Origin: an uncultured Bacilli bacterium
GTDB lineage: Bacteria; Bacillota_I; Bacilli_A; RF39; UBA660
NCBI GenBank assembly: GCA_934101575.1
Contig: CAKORJ010000003.1
Span: 62,001 to 126,000, forward strand
Length of the DNA stretch: 64,000 nucleotides
Direction: 5' to 3'
Each line of letters begins with the position of its first letter. The stretch's first letter is position 1. Below are positions 9,190 through 20,087 of this stretch, one piece after another. The notes under the pieces were generated by a model, which was not told where the DNA came from, ran no database searches, and saw nothing but the letters and a program-made list of their open reading frames with translations. The translations under genes and the position numbers were made by a program.

Positions 9190-9216
9190 TTAGCACTCAT
9201 AACTTGACAATGCTAA
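9190..9216 (+). promoter_or_regulatory. CIRCE operator 1 (HrcA site)
   Basis: TTAGCACTC, 9 nt, CAATGCTAA matches the CIRCE inverted repeat TTAGCACTC-N9-GAGTGCTAA with two changes. It overlaps the -35 hexamer of the hrcA promoter, so HrcA bound here would block RNA polymerase. Confidence 0.9.
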
Positions 9217-9232
9217 CGCATAATATTATAAT
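9204..9232 (+). promoter_or_regulatory. Consensus sigma-A promoter of the hrcA operon
   Basis: TTGACA at 9204-9209 and TATAAT at 9227-9232, with a 17-nt spacer, form a perfect consensus promoter between the two CIRCE operators. Confidence 0.92.
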
Positions 9233-9236
9233 GATA

Positions 9237-9263
9237 TTAGCACTTGAGAAATTTTGGTGCTAG
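9237..9263 (+). promoter_or_regulatory. CIRCE operator 2 (HrcA site)
   Basis: TTAGCACTT, 9 nt, TGGTGCTAG is a second CIRCE element with 9-nt spacing. It begins at about the transcription start and ends 14 nt before the hrcA ATG. It would therefore also lie in the leader mRNA. Confidence 0.88.
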
Positions 9264-9277
9264 AAGAGGTGTTTTGT

Positions 9278-10267
9278 ATGCTTACGACAAGACAAGAAAG
9301 GGTTTTGGAAGTCATTATTAGGGAATATGTTAAAAACGTTACTCCTGTTGGATCAAAGCTTATATGTGATGAGCTTAAATGTTCTTCGGCGACTATTCGT
9401 AATGAAATGTCTGCTTTAGAATCAATGGGTTATCTTGAAAAGACACATATTTCTTCAGGAAGAGTTCCTAGTGAGAGTGGTTATCGGTACTATGTTGATA
9501 ATCTTATGAAGCCTAAGGAGATGACTGGAGAAGATATGCTTAAGCTTCAGATGATTTTTAATAATAATAAACTTGAGATTAATGATTGTTTGAAGAAGAG
9601 TTTAGAGATTATTTCTGAACTTACTGATTATACTTCTGTTGTACTTGGTTCTAGTTCTAGTGAAAATAAGCTTAAAAAAGTAGAGGTTCTTCCTTTGGAA
9701 GAAGATAAACTTATTGCTATTATTGTTACTGATAAAGGACATATAGAACATAAGCAAATTAAAATAGAAGGTGTTAGTCTTAGTGAGATAAGTAAGAGTG
9801 TTGAACTTATTAATAAGCTTATTGTAGGTACTCCTATTGATGAGATTAAGGAAAAACTTGAGTTTGAAGTTAAACCGGTTATTAATAAGTATATAAAACA
9901 GCATGAAACAATTTATAATGCATTTTATGATGTTTTTAATGACTTTGTTATGAAAAGTGATGTTTCTTTTGTAGGAAGGAATAATATTCTTAATCAACCT
10001 GAGTTTAATAATGTTGAGAAGATTAAAAAGATATTTAATAAACTTGATGATTATACTTTGCTTGAGGCATCTTCTTCGGATGATAAAGATATAAATATTT
10101 ATATTGGAAATGAATCTAATGTTGATGAGGATGTTACTGTTATTAAGACTAAGTATAGGACTTTGGATGATGAGGGTGTTATAGCTATTATTGGTCCTAA
10201 GAGAATGGAATATTCTAAGGTTGTGTCACTTTTAAACTATATTAAGGAAAATTTAGATAAAAAATAA
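9278..10267 (+). CDS. hrcA: Heat-inducible transcription repressor HrcA
   Basis: HrcA represses class I heat-shock operons by binding CIRCE, and GroEL helps it fold. The N-terminal winged helix carries LTTRQERVLEVIIREYV, TPVGSKL and SSATIRNEMSALE, followed by the GYLEKTHISSGRVPSESGYR block. The 329-residue length is normal. ATG 9278 with AGAGGTG upstream is preferred; an in-frame TTG at 9254 lies inside CIRCE 2. It is the first gene of hrcA-grpE-dnaK-pepF-dnaJ and probably controls itself through the two operators upstream. Confidence 0.96.
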   Translation: MLTTRQERVLEVIIREYVKNVTPVGSKLICDELKCSSATIRNEMSALESMGYLEKTHISSGRVPSESGYRYYVDNLMKPKEMTGEDMLKLQMIFNNNKLEINDCLKKSLEIISELTDYTSVVLGSSSSENKLKKVEVLPLEEDKLIAIIVTDKGHIEHKQIKIEGVSLSEISKSVELINKLIVGTPIDEIKEKLEFEVKPVINKYIKQHETIYNAFYDVFNDFVMKSDVSFVGRNNILNQPEFNNVEKIKKIFNKLDDYTLLEASSSDDKDINIYIGNESNVDEDVTVIKTKYRTLDDEGVIAIIGPKRMEYSKVVSLLNYIKENLDKK

Positions 10268-10276
10268 GGAGTGTTT

Positions 10277-10828
10277 ATGGAAAAAAGTGAAAATATTGAT
10301 CAAACTGTGAATAGTGAAACTGTTAGTGAAGTTCATAGTGATGAAAAAACACATAAGAAGGAGAAAAAAGGCAAGAAAAATAATGAGATTTTAGAACTTA
10401 TGGATAAGCTTAAGAGTTTTGAGGAGGAGACTCTTAGGGCTAAGGCTGATTTGATTAATTATCGTAAGCGTAAAGATGAAGAAGTGTCTAATTTACTTAA
10501 ATATGCTAATGGTGATGTGCTTTCTTCTTTACTTCCTGTTATGGATAATTTTGAGAGAGTTATTGATAAAGAAGATGTACTTGATGATGTTAAGGTATAT
10601 TTAGATGGTTTTAGACTTATTTATAATCAAATAAAAGATATACTTACTGCTAATGATGTTAAGGAAATAGATGCTTTGGGTAAACCATTTGATCCTATGT
10701 TTCATCAATCTGTTACTATGAGAAAGGATGAATCTAAGGAATCTGGTATTGTTCTTGAAATATATCAAAAGGGATATACATATAAAGACAAAGTTTTAAG
10801 ACCAGCTATGGTTATAATTAATGAATAG
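10277..10828 (+). CDS. grpE: Nucleotide exchange factor GrpE
   Basis: GrpE releases ADP from DnaK. The product has 183 residues. A charged, disordered N-terminus of about 45 residues leads into the long dimerising helix (KLKSFEEETLRAKADLINYRKRK). The C-terminal beta domain has the family blocks PVMDNFERV, FDPMFHQSV and GYTYKDKVLRPAMV. ATG 10277 follows AAGGAG, 9 nt after the hrcA stop. It is coregulated with hrcA. Confidence 0.95.
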   Translation: MEKSENIDQTVNSETVSEVHSDEKTHKKEKKGKKNNEILELMDKLKSFEEETLRAKADLINYRKRKDEEVSNLLKYANGDVLSSLLPVMDNFERVIDKEDVLDDVKVYLDGFRLIYNQIKDILTANDVKEIDALGKPFDPMFHQSVTMRKDESKESGIVLEIYQKGYTYKDKVLRPAMVIINE

Positions 10829-12670
<1,842 letters not shown>

Positions 12671-12677
12671 TAGTAGT

Positions 12678-12700
12678 AAGCCTTACATTTTGTAAGGCTT
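12678..12700 (+). terminator. Hairpin after dnaK, possibly an attenuator
   Basis: A perfect 10-bp stem AAGCCTTACA / TGTAAGGCTT has a 3-nt loop. What follows is A/T-rich but has no T run, so it may stop only part of the transcription. It could also protect the 3' end of a processed hrcA-grpE-dnaK mRNA. Confidence 0.6.
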
Positions 12701-12732
12701 CTAATATAAATAAATAATAAAAAGGAGAAACT

Positions 12733-14523
12733 ATGTCAAAACAAAGAAAAGAAATAAATGATAAGTATAAGTGGGATTTATCTAAAATTTATAGTAGTTT
12801 GGATGATGTTAATAAGGATATAGAAGTTTTAAATGATAAAGTAGAAAGTTATTTGAAATATAAGGGAAATATTACTTCAAGTAGTGAAAGTTTATTTAAT
12901 GCTACAAATGATTATTTTTCTATTTCAAGAATTCTTGATAAGTTGATTGTTTATTCTCATATGAAGTTTGATGAGGACAAAGGTGTTTCTAGTAGTGAGG
13001 CTCTAATGGGAAGAATTGATAAGTTAGCGGATAATATTTCTGAAAAGCTTGCTTTTTATACTCCGGAGGTTTTAAACGCAGATTATAACAAGATAAAGAA
13101 GTTTATTGATGATAATGATTCTTTAAAAAAATATAGTTTTATGTTTGAGGATTTATTTAGAGAAAAGTCTCATATTCTTCCACTTGAACAGGAAGAGATG
13201 ATGGCTCGTTTAGGTGAGGTTTTATCTAGTCCTGAGAATACTTTTAGAGTTTTAGATGATGTTAATTTAAAATTTAATGATATTATGGATGAATCTTCTA
13301 ATAAAGTTCATTTGACTAATAGTAATTATTCTAATTATTTGAAAAGTGAAGATAGACGTGTTAGAAAAGAAGCTTTTGATAGTTTATATAGTTCATATAA
13401 TAGTTATAAGAATACTTTTGCTTCTTTACTTCGTGGTAATGTTAAGAGTAATTTCTTTGTGTCTAATACTAGAAAATATAATAGTCCTCTTGAAATGTCT
13501 TTATATGGTGATAATATTGATAAAAAGTTATATACTTCTCTTATTGAGAAAGTTCATAATAATTTAGATATTATGAAAGAATATATTAAAGTTAGGAAGA
13601 ATATACTTAAGCTTGATGAGGTTCATATGTATGATGTTTATGCTCCTCTTGTTAATAATGTAAGTAGAAGTTATACTTTTGAGGAGGCTAGGACTTTAGT
13701 TTTGGAAGCTCTTAAACCTCTTGGTGATCAATATATTAGTGATTTGAAGGGTTTATTTGATAGCAATTGTATTGATGTTTATAACAATGATAATAAGAGA
13801 AATGGTGCTTATTCTTGGGGTTGTTATGATACTCTTCCTTATGTTTTACTTAATTTTGAAGGTAAGTTTTATGATGTTTCTACTATAGCTCATGAACTTG
13901 GACATTCTATGCATAGTTTGTATTCTGTTAAAAATCAAGATTATCATGATTATGGATACCCTATATTTTTAGCAGAAATTGCTTCAACTGTTAATGAAAT
14001 TTTGCTTAATAAGTATTGTAGTTTACATGCTAAAACAAAAGAGGAAAAAGCTTATTATTTAAATAATTTACTTGAGAATTTTAGAACTACTTTAGTTAGA
14101 CAAACTATGTTTGCAGAGTTTGAACTTTTGATTCATGATTTGGAGGAAAAGGGTGAAGTTTTAACTGATGAATTGCTTTGCAATACTTATTTAAATTTGA
14201 ATAAGAAGTATTTTACTGATGAGGCTATTAGTGATGATTTGATTAAATTTGAATGGGCTAGAATTCCACATTTTTATACTAGTTTTTATGTATATAAATA
14301 TGCAACTGGCATTGCTGTTGCATCTAGTATAGTTTCTGATATACTTAGTGGTAAAGAGGGTGCACTTGATAATTATATGAAGTTTTTATCTAGTGGTGGT
14401 AGTAATTATCCTCTTGAAATATTAAAGAAAGTTGGTATTGATATAGTTAATGATGATACAATAGATAAGGCTCTTTCTATGTTTAGAGAAACTTTAGAGG
14501 AGTTTAAAGAAATTACAAAGTAG
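12733..14523 (+). CDS. pepF: Oligoendopeptidase F, M3 family
   Basis: This is a cytosolic zinc oligopeptidase. The HExxH motif is in AHELGHSMHSLYS, and the downstream zinc ligand region reads FLAEIASTVNE. The C-terminal WARIPHFYTSFYVYKYATG block is typical of PepF. The 596-residue length is normal. AAAGGAG precedes ATG 12733. The gene lies between dnaK and dnaJ, with 62 nt before it and 14 nt after it, which suggests a role in degrading peptides during heat stress (inference). Confidence 0.94.
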   Translation: MSKQRKEINDKYKWDLSKIYSSLDDVNKDIEVLNDKVESYLKYKGNITSSSESLFNATNDYFSISRILDKLIVYSHMKFDEDKGVSSSEALMGRIDKLADNISEKLAFYTPEVLNADYNKIKKFIDDNDSLKKYSFMFEDLFREKSHILPLEQEEMMARLGEVLSSPENTFRVLDDVNLKFNDIMDESSNKVHLTNSNYSNYLKSEDRRVRKEAFDSLYSSYNSYKNTFASLLRGNVKSNFFVSNTRKYNSPLEMSLYGDNIDKKLYTSLIEKVHNNLDIMKEYIKVRKNILKLDEVHMYDVYAPLVNNVSRSYTFEEARTLVLEALKPLGDQYISDLKGLFDSNCIDVYNNDNKRNGAYSWGCYDTLPYVLLNFEGKFYDVSTIAHELGHSMHSLYSVKNQDYHDYGYPIFLAEIASTVNEILLNKYCSLHAKTKEEKAYYLNNLLENFRTTLVRQTMFAEFELLIHDLEEKGEVLTDELLCNTYLNLNKKYFTDEAISDDLIKFEWARIPHFYTSFYVYKYATGIAVASSIVSDILSGKEGALDNYMKFLSSGGSNYPLEILKKVGIDIVNDDTIDKALSMFRETLEEFKEITK

Positions 14524-14537
14524 AGAAGAGGTAGTTT

Positions 14538-15665
14538 ATGGCAAAACGCGATTATTATGAGATTCTTGGTGTTGATAAGAATGCTTCGGAGAAAGATATA
14601 AAATTAGCTTTTAGACGTTTAGCAAAGAAATATCATCCAGATGTTAATAAGGATGCTGGTGCGGAAGAGAAATTTAAAGAAGCACAAGAAGCATATGCTG
14701 TTTTATCTGATGAGAAGAGAAGAAAACAATATGATCAATTTGGTCATGCGGCTTTTGATGGTAATGGTGCTGGTTCTGCTGGAGGATTTGATTTTTCAGG
14801 ATTTGACTTTTCAGATTTTTCAGACATTTTTGAAAATGTGTTTGGTGGTGGAGCTAGTTCGTTTGGTTTCTCTTCATCTTCTAGAGGTGGTGGTAGGAGA
14901 AAATCAAGAGGTAATGATAGTTTATTAGTAATGGAAGTTTCTTTTATGGAGGCTGCACTTGGTACTGTTAAAGAAATAGAAATTACTACTACTGATGTTT
15001 GTAGCGAATGTAAAGGAAAAGGTGGCTTTGGTGAACATACTTGTGAAGATTGTCATGGTAGTGGTACAATTACTGGTACTCAAAACACAATATTTGGTAG
15101 TTTTTTAACAAAGACTACTTGTCCTAGTTGTGGTGGTGAAGGTGTTACTTATGATAAAGTATGTTCTAAATGTCATGGAAAAGGTAGAGTAAAAGTTGTT
15201 AAGGAAGTAGATGTTAAGGTTCCAGAAGGAGTAGATAATGGTAATAGAATAAGACTATCTGGTATGGGAGAAGCTTCTCCGGATGGTGGTAAAAACGGAG
15301 ATTTATATATTGAATTTAAAGTTAAAAATCATGATTTCTATGAAAGAGATGGTAATGATGTATATATGGAACTTCCTATTACTATTACTGAGGCTATAAT
15401 GGGAACTAAAAAAGATGTTAAGCTTTTGAATTCAGTTGTTACTCTTAGTATTCCTGCAGGTTCTAATTCTGGTGATAAGCACAGAATAAAAGGAAAAGGT
15501 ATTAAGGATGTAAATTATCATAGTTATGGAGATTTTTATGTTATTCTTAAAGTAATTACTCCTAAGAAACTTTCTCGTGAACAAAAGAAGTTAATTGAAC
15601 AATTAAATAAAACTGATTTATCTGATAAATCTATAGATAAATATAATAAGTTTTTAGAGCAATAG
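14538..15665 (+). CDS. dnaJ: Chaperone protein DnaJ (type I Hsp40)
   Basis: DnaJ delivers substrates to DnaK and stimulates its ATPase. The J domain with HPD is at residues 1-70, followed by a Gly/Phe-rich region. Four zinc-binding CxxCxGxG repeats follow: [24 protein letters not shown] and CSKCHGKG. The C-terminal domains contain [20 protein letters not shown]. At 375 residues it is complete. AGAGG precedes ATG 14538. Confidence 0.97.
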   Translation: MAKRDYYEILGVDKNASEKDIKLAFRRLAKKYHPDVNKDAGAEEKFKEAQEAYAVLSDEKRRKQYDQFGHAAFDGNGAGSAGGFDFSGFDFSDFSDIFENVFGGGASSFGFSSSSRGGGRRKSRGNDSLLVMEVSFMEAALGTVKEIEITTTDVCSECKGKGGFGEHTCEDCHGSGTITGTQNTIFGSFLTKTTCPSCGGEGVTYDKVCSKCHGKGRVKVVKEVDVKVPEGVDNGNRIRLSGMGEASPDGGKNGDLYIEFKVKNHDFYERDGNDVYMELPITITEAIMGTKKDVKLLNSVVTLSIPAGSNSGDKHRIKGKGIKDVNYHSYGDFYVILKVITPKKLSREQKKLIEQLNKTDLSDKSIDKYNKFLEQ

Positions 15666-15684
15666 TTTTATTGCTTTTTTTTTT
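15658..15684 (+). terminator. Terminator of the heat-shock operon
   Basis: AGCAATA (15658-15664) pairs with TATTGCT (15669-15675) around a 4-nt loop and is followed by nine further Ts. The dnaJ stop TAG (15663-15665) lies at the stem-loop border. Confidence 0.85.
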
Positions 15685-15760
15685 GCGTTTAATTGTGAAG
15701 ATTTATTGTCATTATTTTTGTTTCGTGATAGAATTAATTTATTGGAAACGGGTGAAATAT

Positions 15761-16768
15761 ATGAGTGAGTTTATTAGTGATTTTGGAAAAGAGAATTTTA
15801 TTATTATTATAGTTGTAGTAGGAGTTATAATTTTGGCTCTTATTGTTATTGTTCTTATAGAAAAGTTTCAAATAAAATCTAAAATGAAAAAACAAATTAA
15901 AAGACAGATTTCAAATATTAATATGGCTGTTAATAATGTACCTAGGTCTGGTTTTAATAATGTAAGAAATAATAATATTTCTAGTGATAGAAGTGAACCT
16001 GTTATTACTCAGAATAATTATAATGATGTTTCTGCTGGTGAAGTTTTTTCTTATGATAATAGTAATAGTGTTAATATTAATTCTAATATGAGTGCTAATA
16101 CTAATACTAATACTTCTTATGTAGTTAATAATGATTATAATGATAATGTTGTTTTTGATAATGATACTGTTTCTAATACTGAATATAGTTCTGATTACAA
16201 TGATTCTGCTTCTAATAATGATACTAGTTTTAATGATTCTGAAGTTGTGTATGCGGATGTAAGTGATCCTGTTAAAGAAGCTGAAAAAGAACTAGAAGAG
16301 GTTACTAAGAAACTTATAGATAAAGATGATGATTTGATAGATCATACTCATTTTGAAACTGAACAGGAAGAGAAATCTATTATTAGTTATGAAGAACTTG
16401 TTCGTGCTTCTCATGATGTAGATGAGAAAAATGATAAGCTACTTGAGGACGAGGGAGAAGCAGCTATTACTCTTGATGAACTTTATAAGAAGCATATTGA
16501 AGAACAAAATATTATTGAAGAAGAAAAGCCTATTAAGGTTAATAATCCTGTATTTGAAGAGGATGAACCTAGAAAATTTAAAAATTCCGAAGTTATCTCT
16601 CCAGTATTTGGTTTTTATAGTGGAGAAGTTAAAGGTGAAAAGAAATCTTCTAATGATATACTTAAACGTATAGATTCAAATATGAAATCTAAAGAGTTAG
16701 AAGAAGAAATAAAGGAAACAGAGAGTTTTTTATATGAACTTAAAAAACTTAAGGATAGATTAGATTAA
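15761..16768 (+). CDS. Membrane-anchored acidic protein with ISPVFGF motif
   Basis: I do not recognise the family. The 335-residue product has one N-terminal transmembrane helix (about 14-36). An Asn/Ser-rich low-complexity stretch and an acidic helical region (about 165-290) follow, and then the segment KFKNSEVISPVFGF near residue 275. The end is charged and coiled-coil-like. The same segment recurs in the protein at 53844-54818. ATG 15761 follows GGGTG. The 30 residues of upstream open frame have no ribosome binding site and contain the dnaJ terminator. It precedes mtaB by 18 nt. Confidence 0.7.
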   Translation: MSEFISDFGKENFIIIIVVVGVIILALIVIVLIEKFQIKSKMKKQIKRQISNINMAVNNVPRSGFNNVRNNNISSDRSEPVITQNNYNDVSAGEVFSYDNSNSVNINSNMSANTNTNTSYVVNNDYNDNVVFDNDTVSNTEYSSDYNDSASNNDTSFNDSEVVYADVSDPVKEAEKELEEVTKKLIDKDDDLIDHTHFETEQEEKSIISYEELVRASHDVDEKNDKLLEDEGEAAITLDELYKKHIEEQNIIEEEKPIKVNNPVFEEDEPRKFKNSEVISPVFGFYSGEVKGEKKSSNDILKRIDSNMKSKELEEEIKETESFLYELKKLKDRLD

Positions 16769-16786
16769 TTTTGGTGGTGTTTTAGG

Positions 16787-18034
16787 ATGAAAGTTGGAAT
16801 ATATACACTTGGATGTAAGGTTAATACTTATGAAAGTGAATTTATAATTAGTTTATTTAAAAATAGGGGCTATGAAATAGCTTCTTTTGATGATGAGTGC
16901 GATATTTATGTAGTTAATACTTGTACTGTTACTAATAACAGTGATAGAAAGGATAGAAAAATAATTAATAGTATTAAAAATAAAGATGCATGTAAGGTAG
17001 TATGTGGTTGTTTTGTTGAGAGTGCTAAAGAATATGATTTTTCTGGTATTGATGTTGTTATAGGAAATTATAATAAATCAAATATTGTTGATCTAGTTGA
17101 AGAAAATTTAAAAACTGGTAAACAAATAATTGCTAAGGAGAATATAATGACTGTGCCTTTTGAAGATATGGAAATAAATCATGTTGAGACTAGAACTCGT
17201 GCTTTTGTTAAGATTCAAGATGGGTGTGAGAATTATTGTTCGTATTGTATAATACCTTTTGTTAGAGGTAGATGTCGTTCTAAGAAAAAGGATGTTATTT
17301 TAGAAGAAATTAGTTCTTTGGTTAATAATGGATATAATGAAATAGTTTTAACTGGTATTCATACTGGAAATTATGGAGTGGATTTAGGAACTTGTTTTTC
17401 TGACTTGCTTGAGGATATTTTAAAGATTTCTGGTTTAAAAAGACTTAGAATATCTTCTATAGAGATTACTGAACTTGATGATAAGTTTTTTAAACTTTTA
17501 GAGAATCCTGTTTTGTGTAATCATTTACATGTGCCTCTTCAAAGTGGTAGTGATAGAATTTTAAAACTTATGAATAGAAAATATGATAAGAAAGAATATC
17601 TTAGTGTTATTAATAAGATTAGATCTATTAGACCAGATATTTCTATTACTACAGATGTTATTGTGGGTTTTCCTGGTGAGAATTTGGATGATTTTAATGA
17701 ATGTCTTTCTTTTGTTAAAGAAGTTAATTTTGCCAAAGTCCATGTTTTTCCTTATTCTAAGAGGAATGGCACTAAGGCTGCTAGAATGGGTGGACATATT
17801 GATGGAAATACTAAGAAAAAAAGAACTAAAGAATTACTTGAACTATCAGATAAATTAGAAAAGAAGTATTATAATAGTTGTATTGGTAAGAAGGAACAAG
17901 TACTGATAGAAAAGATAGAGAATGGATATGCTTATGGACATACTTCTAATTATTTATATTTAAAAGTTTCTGGTAATTATGAAGAGAATCATTTATATGA
18001 TGTAGTTGTTTCAAAAGATATGTTTGTTAATTAG
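16787..18034 (+). CDS. mtaB: tRNA ms2t6A37 methylthiotransferase MtaB
   Basis: MtaB is a radical-SAM methylthiotransferase that turns t6A37 into ms2t6A37 in ANN-decoding tRNAs. The N-terminal UPF0004 domain opens TLGCKVNTYESE and contains VNTCTVTN and VCGCF cysteines for the second 4Fe-4S cluster. The radical-SAM cluster motif is CENYCSYC. A C-terminal TRAM-like region is present. The TLGCKVN opening separates it from MiaB. The length of 415 residues is normal. GGTGG lies upstream of ATG 16787. Confidence 0.93.
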   Translation: MKVGIYTLGCKVNTYESEFIISLFKNRGYEIASFDDECDIYVVNTCTVTNNSDRKDRKIINSIKNKDACKVVCGCFVESAKEYDFSGIDVVIGNYNKSNIVDLVEENLKTGKQIIAKENIMTVPFEDMEINHVETRTRAFVKIQDGCENYCSYCIIPFVRGRCRSKKKDVILEEISSLVNNGYNEIVLTGIHTGNYGVDLGTCFSDLLEDILKISGLKRLRISSIEITELDDKFFKLLENPVLCNHLHVPLQSGSDRILKLMNRKYDKKEYLSVINKIRSIRPDISITTDVIVGFPGENLDDFNECLSFVKEVNFAKVHVFPYSKRNGTKAARMGGHIDGNTKKKRTKELLELSDKLEKKYYNSCIGKKEQVLIEKIENGYAYGHTSNYLYLKVSGNYEENHLYDVVVSKDMFVN

Positions 18035-18039
18035 TATGT

Positions 18040-18075
18040 AAAGATTTTTTTAAAACTTCAAAAAAGTCTTTTTTT
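18040..18075 (+). terminator. Terminator of mtaB
   Basis: A 12-bp A/T-rich stem, AAAGATTTTTTT / AAAAAAGTCTTT with one wobble, has an 8-nt loop and a T run. Confidence 0.75.
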
Positions 18076-18104
18076 GTGTTATTATGTTATTAGGAGGTTA
18101 TAAT

Positions 18105-18527
18105 ATGAATAGTAATTATAATGATAATAATGTTAATGTGTCTTTTGATTCTGTTTCTAAGGCGGCTTTTGGTATTGAAGATCCTAATGCTGAGAGAGTT
18201 CCTATTGATGTAGCGGCTTTTGATAGACAAAGAGAAATACGAAAAGAGAGAAGACTTGATGCTGTTAAAAGAAGAACTGCAATTAAAAGAGCTATTGTTG
18301 TTGCTTCTATGGTTGCAGTAGGTACTGTTGGAATTGGTGCTGTTTCGAAGAATTTATCTCATGATGAAAAGATCGATGATAGTTCTGTTAAAGTTGAACA
18401 ACAAATTGATCAAGTGACTTATGAGGATTATGTTAAATATGTTCAAGAAACTAATGGTACTATGAGTGAAGAGGGATATAAAAATTTTATAGAGCAACAT
18501 AATTCTTCTAGTAGAGGTGGTAGATAA
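18105..18527 (+). CDS. Small single-pass membrane protein, unknown function
   Basis: The product has 140 residues. An Asn-rich start is followed by a highly charged helix (REIRKERRLDAVKRRTAIK), one transmembrane segment (about 65-85) and an acidic extracytoplasmic tail. No family is recognised. AGGAGG lies 8 nt upstream of ATG 18105. Its TAA overlaps the ATG of the next gene by one base, so the two are translationally coupled. Confidence 0.75.
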   Translation: MNSNYNDNNVNVSFDSVSKAAFGIEDPNAERVPIDVAAFDRQREIRKERRLDAVKRRTAIKRAIVVASMVAVGTVGIGAVSKNLSHDEKIDDSSVKVEQQIDQVTYEDYVKYVQETNGTMSEEGYKNFIEQHNSSSRGGR

Positions 18528-18742
18528 TGGATAGAATTATTGAATTAGATGGAAGAGATTATTTGATTTGTCAAGAACTTGTTGTTGATGGAAAAGAGTA
18601 TATTTATGCTGCTTCTGTTGATGAAGATAAATGTGCACTTTTAGTTAGATCTGTTTTAAATGGTGAGGTTTTTGTTGAAAGTGTTTTGAATGATGAAGAG
18701 TTTAAAAAGGTTATGTCAATTATTGCTGATAAAAATATTTGA
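18527..18742 (+). CDS. Small conserved-looking protein (DUF1292-like?)
   Basis: The 71-residue acidic product has the pattern LDGRDYLICQELVVDGKEY then EDKCALLVRSV, which is loosely like the short beta-strand proteins of the DUF1292 type. The match is too weak to assign. The start ATG overlaps the previous stop, and the gene ends 48 nt before obg. It may be cotranscribed with obg. Confidence 0.7.
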   Translation: MDRIIELDGRDYLICQELVVDGKEYIYAASVDEDKCALLVRSVLNGEVFVESVLNDEEFKKVMSIIADKNI

Positions 18743-18790
18743 TATTTTCTTTTTTTTTTGTTATAATTTAGAGGAATTTGAGGTGATATT

Positions 18791-20062
18791 ATGTTCGTAG
18801 ATGAGGTTAATATAAAAGTAATTGCAGGATCTGGTGGAGACGGATGTACTGCTTTTAGAAGAGAAAAGTATGTTGAACTTGGTGGACCATTTGGAGGAAA
18901 TGGTGGACGTGGTTCTAATATTATTTTTAAAGTTGATGAAGGATTACGAACTTTAGTTGATTTAAGATATAATAAAATTATTAAAGGTAGCAGGGGGGCA
19001 AATGGTGAAGGTAAGAATAAGAATGGAAAGAGTGCTAAGGATATAGTTATTAAGGTTCCTCCTGGTACAGTTGTACGTGATAATGATACTAATTTACTTG
19101 TTTGTGATTTGAAAGAACATGATGAAGAGTTTATTGTTGCAAAAGGTGGACGTGGTGGACGTGGTAATACTGCTTTTAGAACTCAAAATAACCCTGCACC
19201 TAGTTTTTCTGAAAAAGGTGAACCTGGTGAGGAAAGATATTTAAGGGTAGAATTAAAACTTCTTGCTGATGTTGGTCTTGTTGGTATGCCTAGTGTTGGT
19301 AAAAGTACTATTTTATCTAAAATATCTAGATCTAAACCTAAAATTGCTGCTTATCATTTTACTACTTTAGTTCCTAATTTAGGTGTTGTAAAAACTGTAG
19401 ATGGTCGTAGTTTTACTGTAGCAGATCTTCCAGGCCTTATTGAAGGAGCTTCTTTAGGCGAAGGATTGGGTGATAGGTTCTTAAAACATATTGAAAGAAC
19501 AAGAGTTATTGCTCATATTGTTGATATGTCTGGTTCAGAAGGAAGAGATCCATATGATGATTATATTAAGATATGTAAGGAACTTGAAGATTTTGATAAA
19601 AAACTTTTAACTAAAGAAAGTTTTATAATTGCTAATAAGATGGATGTTGTTGGTGCTAAAGAAAATTTAGAAGAGTTTAAAACTTTGGTTCCGGATAAAA
19701 GGATATTTGAAGTATCAGCAATTAATTCTGAAGGACTTGAAGATGTCCTTGTTTATATGGCTGATCTTTTAGATAAGATTACTTCTGTTCCTGTTTTAGA
19801 CGAAGATTTTGAAGATTATGTTTTATATAAGTATAAAAAGGAAGATCCATTTACTATTGAAAAAGATGGAGATGTGTTCGTTTTAAAGGGTAAAGAAATA
19901 GAAAAATTATTTAGAATGAATAAATTTAATTCTGATGAGGCTATTCTTAGATTTGCTAAGAAGCTTACTAGAATGGGAGTAGATGATAAACTTGAAGAAA
20001 TGGGTGCAAAACAGGGAGATATTGTTAGAATATTAGATTTTGAGTTTGAATTTAGAAATTAA
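18791..20062 (+). CDS. obg: GTPase Obg
   Basis: Obg is a ribosome-associated GTPase needed for 50S assembly and stress responses. The glycine-rich Obg fold (GGSGGDG-type repeats, about residues 1-158) is followed by the G domain. G1 is GMPSVGKST, G3 is DLPGLIEG and G4 is NKMD. A C-terminal OCT domain is present (about 345-423). Length and order are standard. GAGGTGAT precedes ATG 18791. Confidence 0.97.
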   Translation: MFVDEVNIKVIAGSGGDGCTAFRREKYVELGGPFGGNGGRGSNIIFKVDEGLRTLVDLRYNKIIKGSRGANGEGKNKNGKSAKDIVIKVPPGTVVRDNDTNLLVCDLKEHDEEFIVAKGGRGGRGNTAFRTQNNPAPSFSEKGEPGEERYLRVELKLLADVGLVGMPSVGKSTILSKISRSKPKIAAYHFTTLVPNLGVVKTVDGRSFTVADLPGLIEGASLGEGLGDRFLKHIERTRVIAHIVDMSGSEGRDPYDDYIKICKELEDFDKKLLTKESFIIANKMDVVGAKENLEEFKTLVPDKRIFEVSAINSEGLEDVLVYMADLLDKITSVPVLDEDFEDYVLYKYKKEDPFTIEKDGDVFVLKGKEIEKLFRMNKFNSDEAILRFAKKLTRMGVDDKLEEMGAKQGDIVRILDFEFEFRN

Positions 20063-20087
20063 AAAAGAGCTTTTGTTGCTCTTTTTT
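20061..20087. terminator. Bidirectional terminator, obg and phosphoesterase
   Basis: A perfect 10-bp stem, AAAAAAGAGC / GCTCTTTTTT with a 7-nt loop, works on both strands. The stop codons of both convergent genes lie in or beside the stem. Confidence 0.85.
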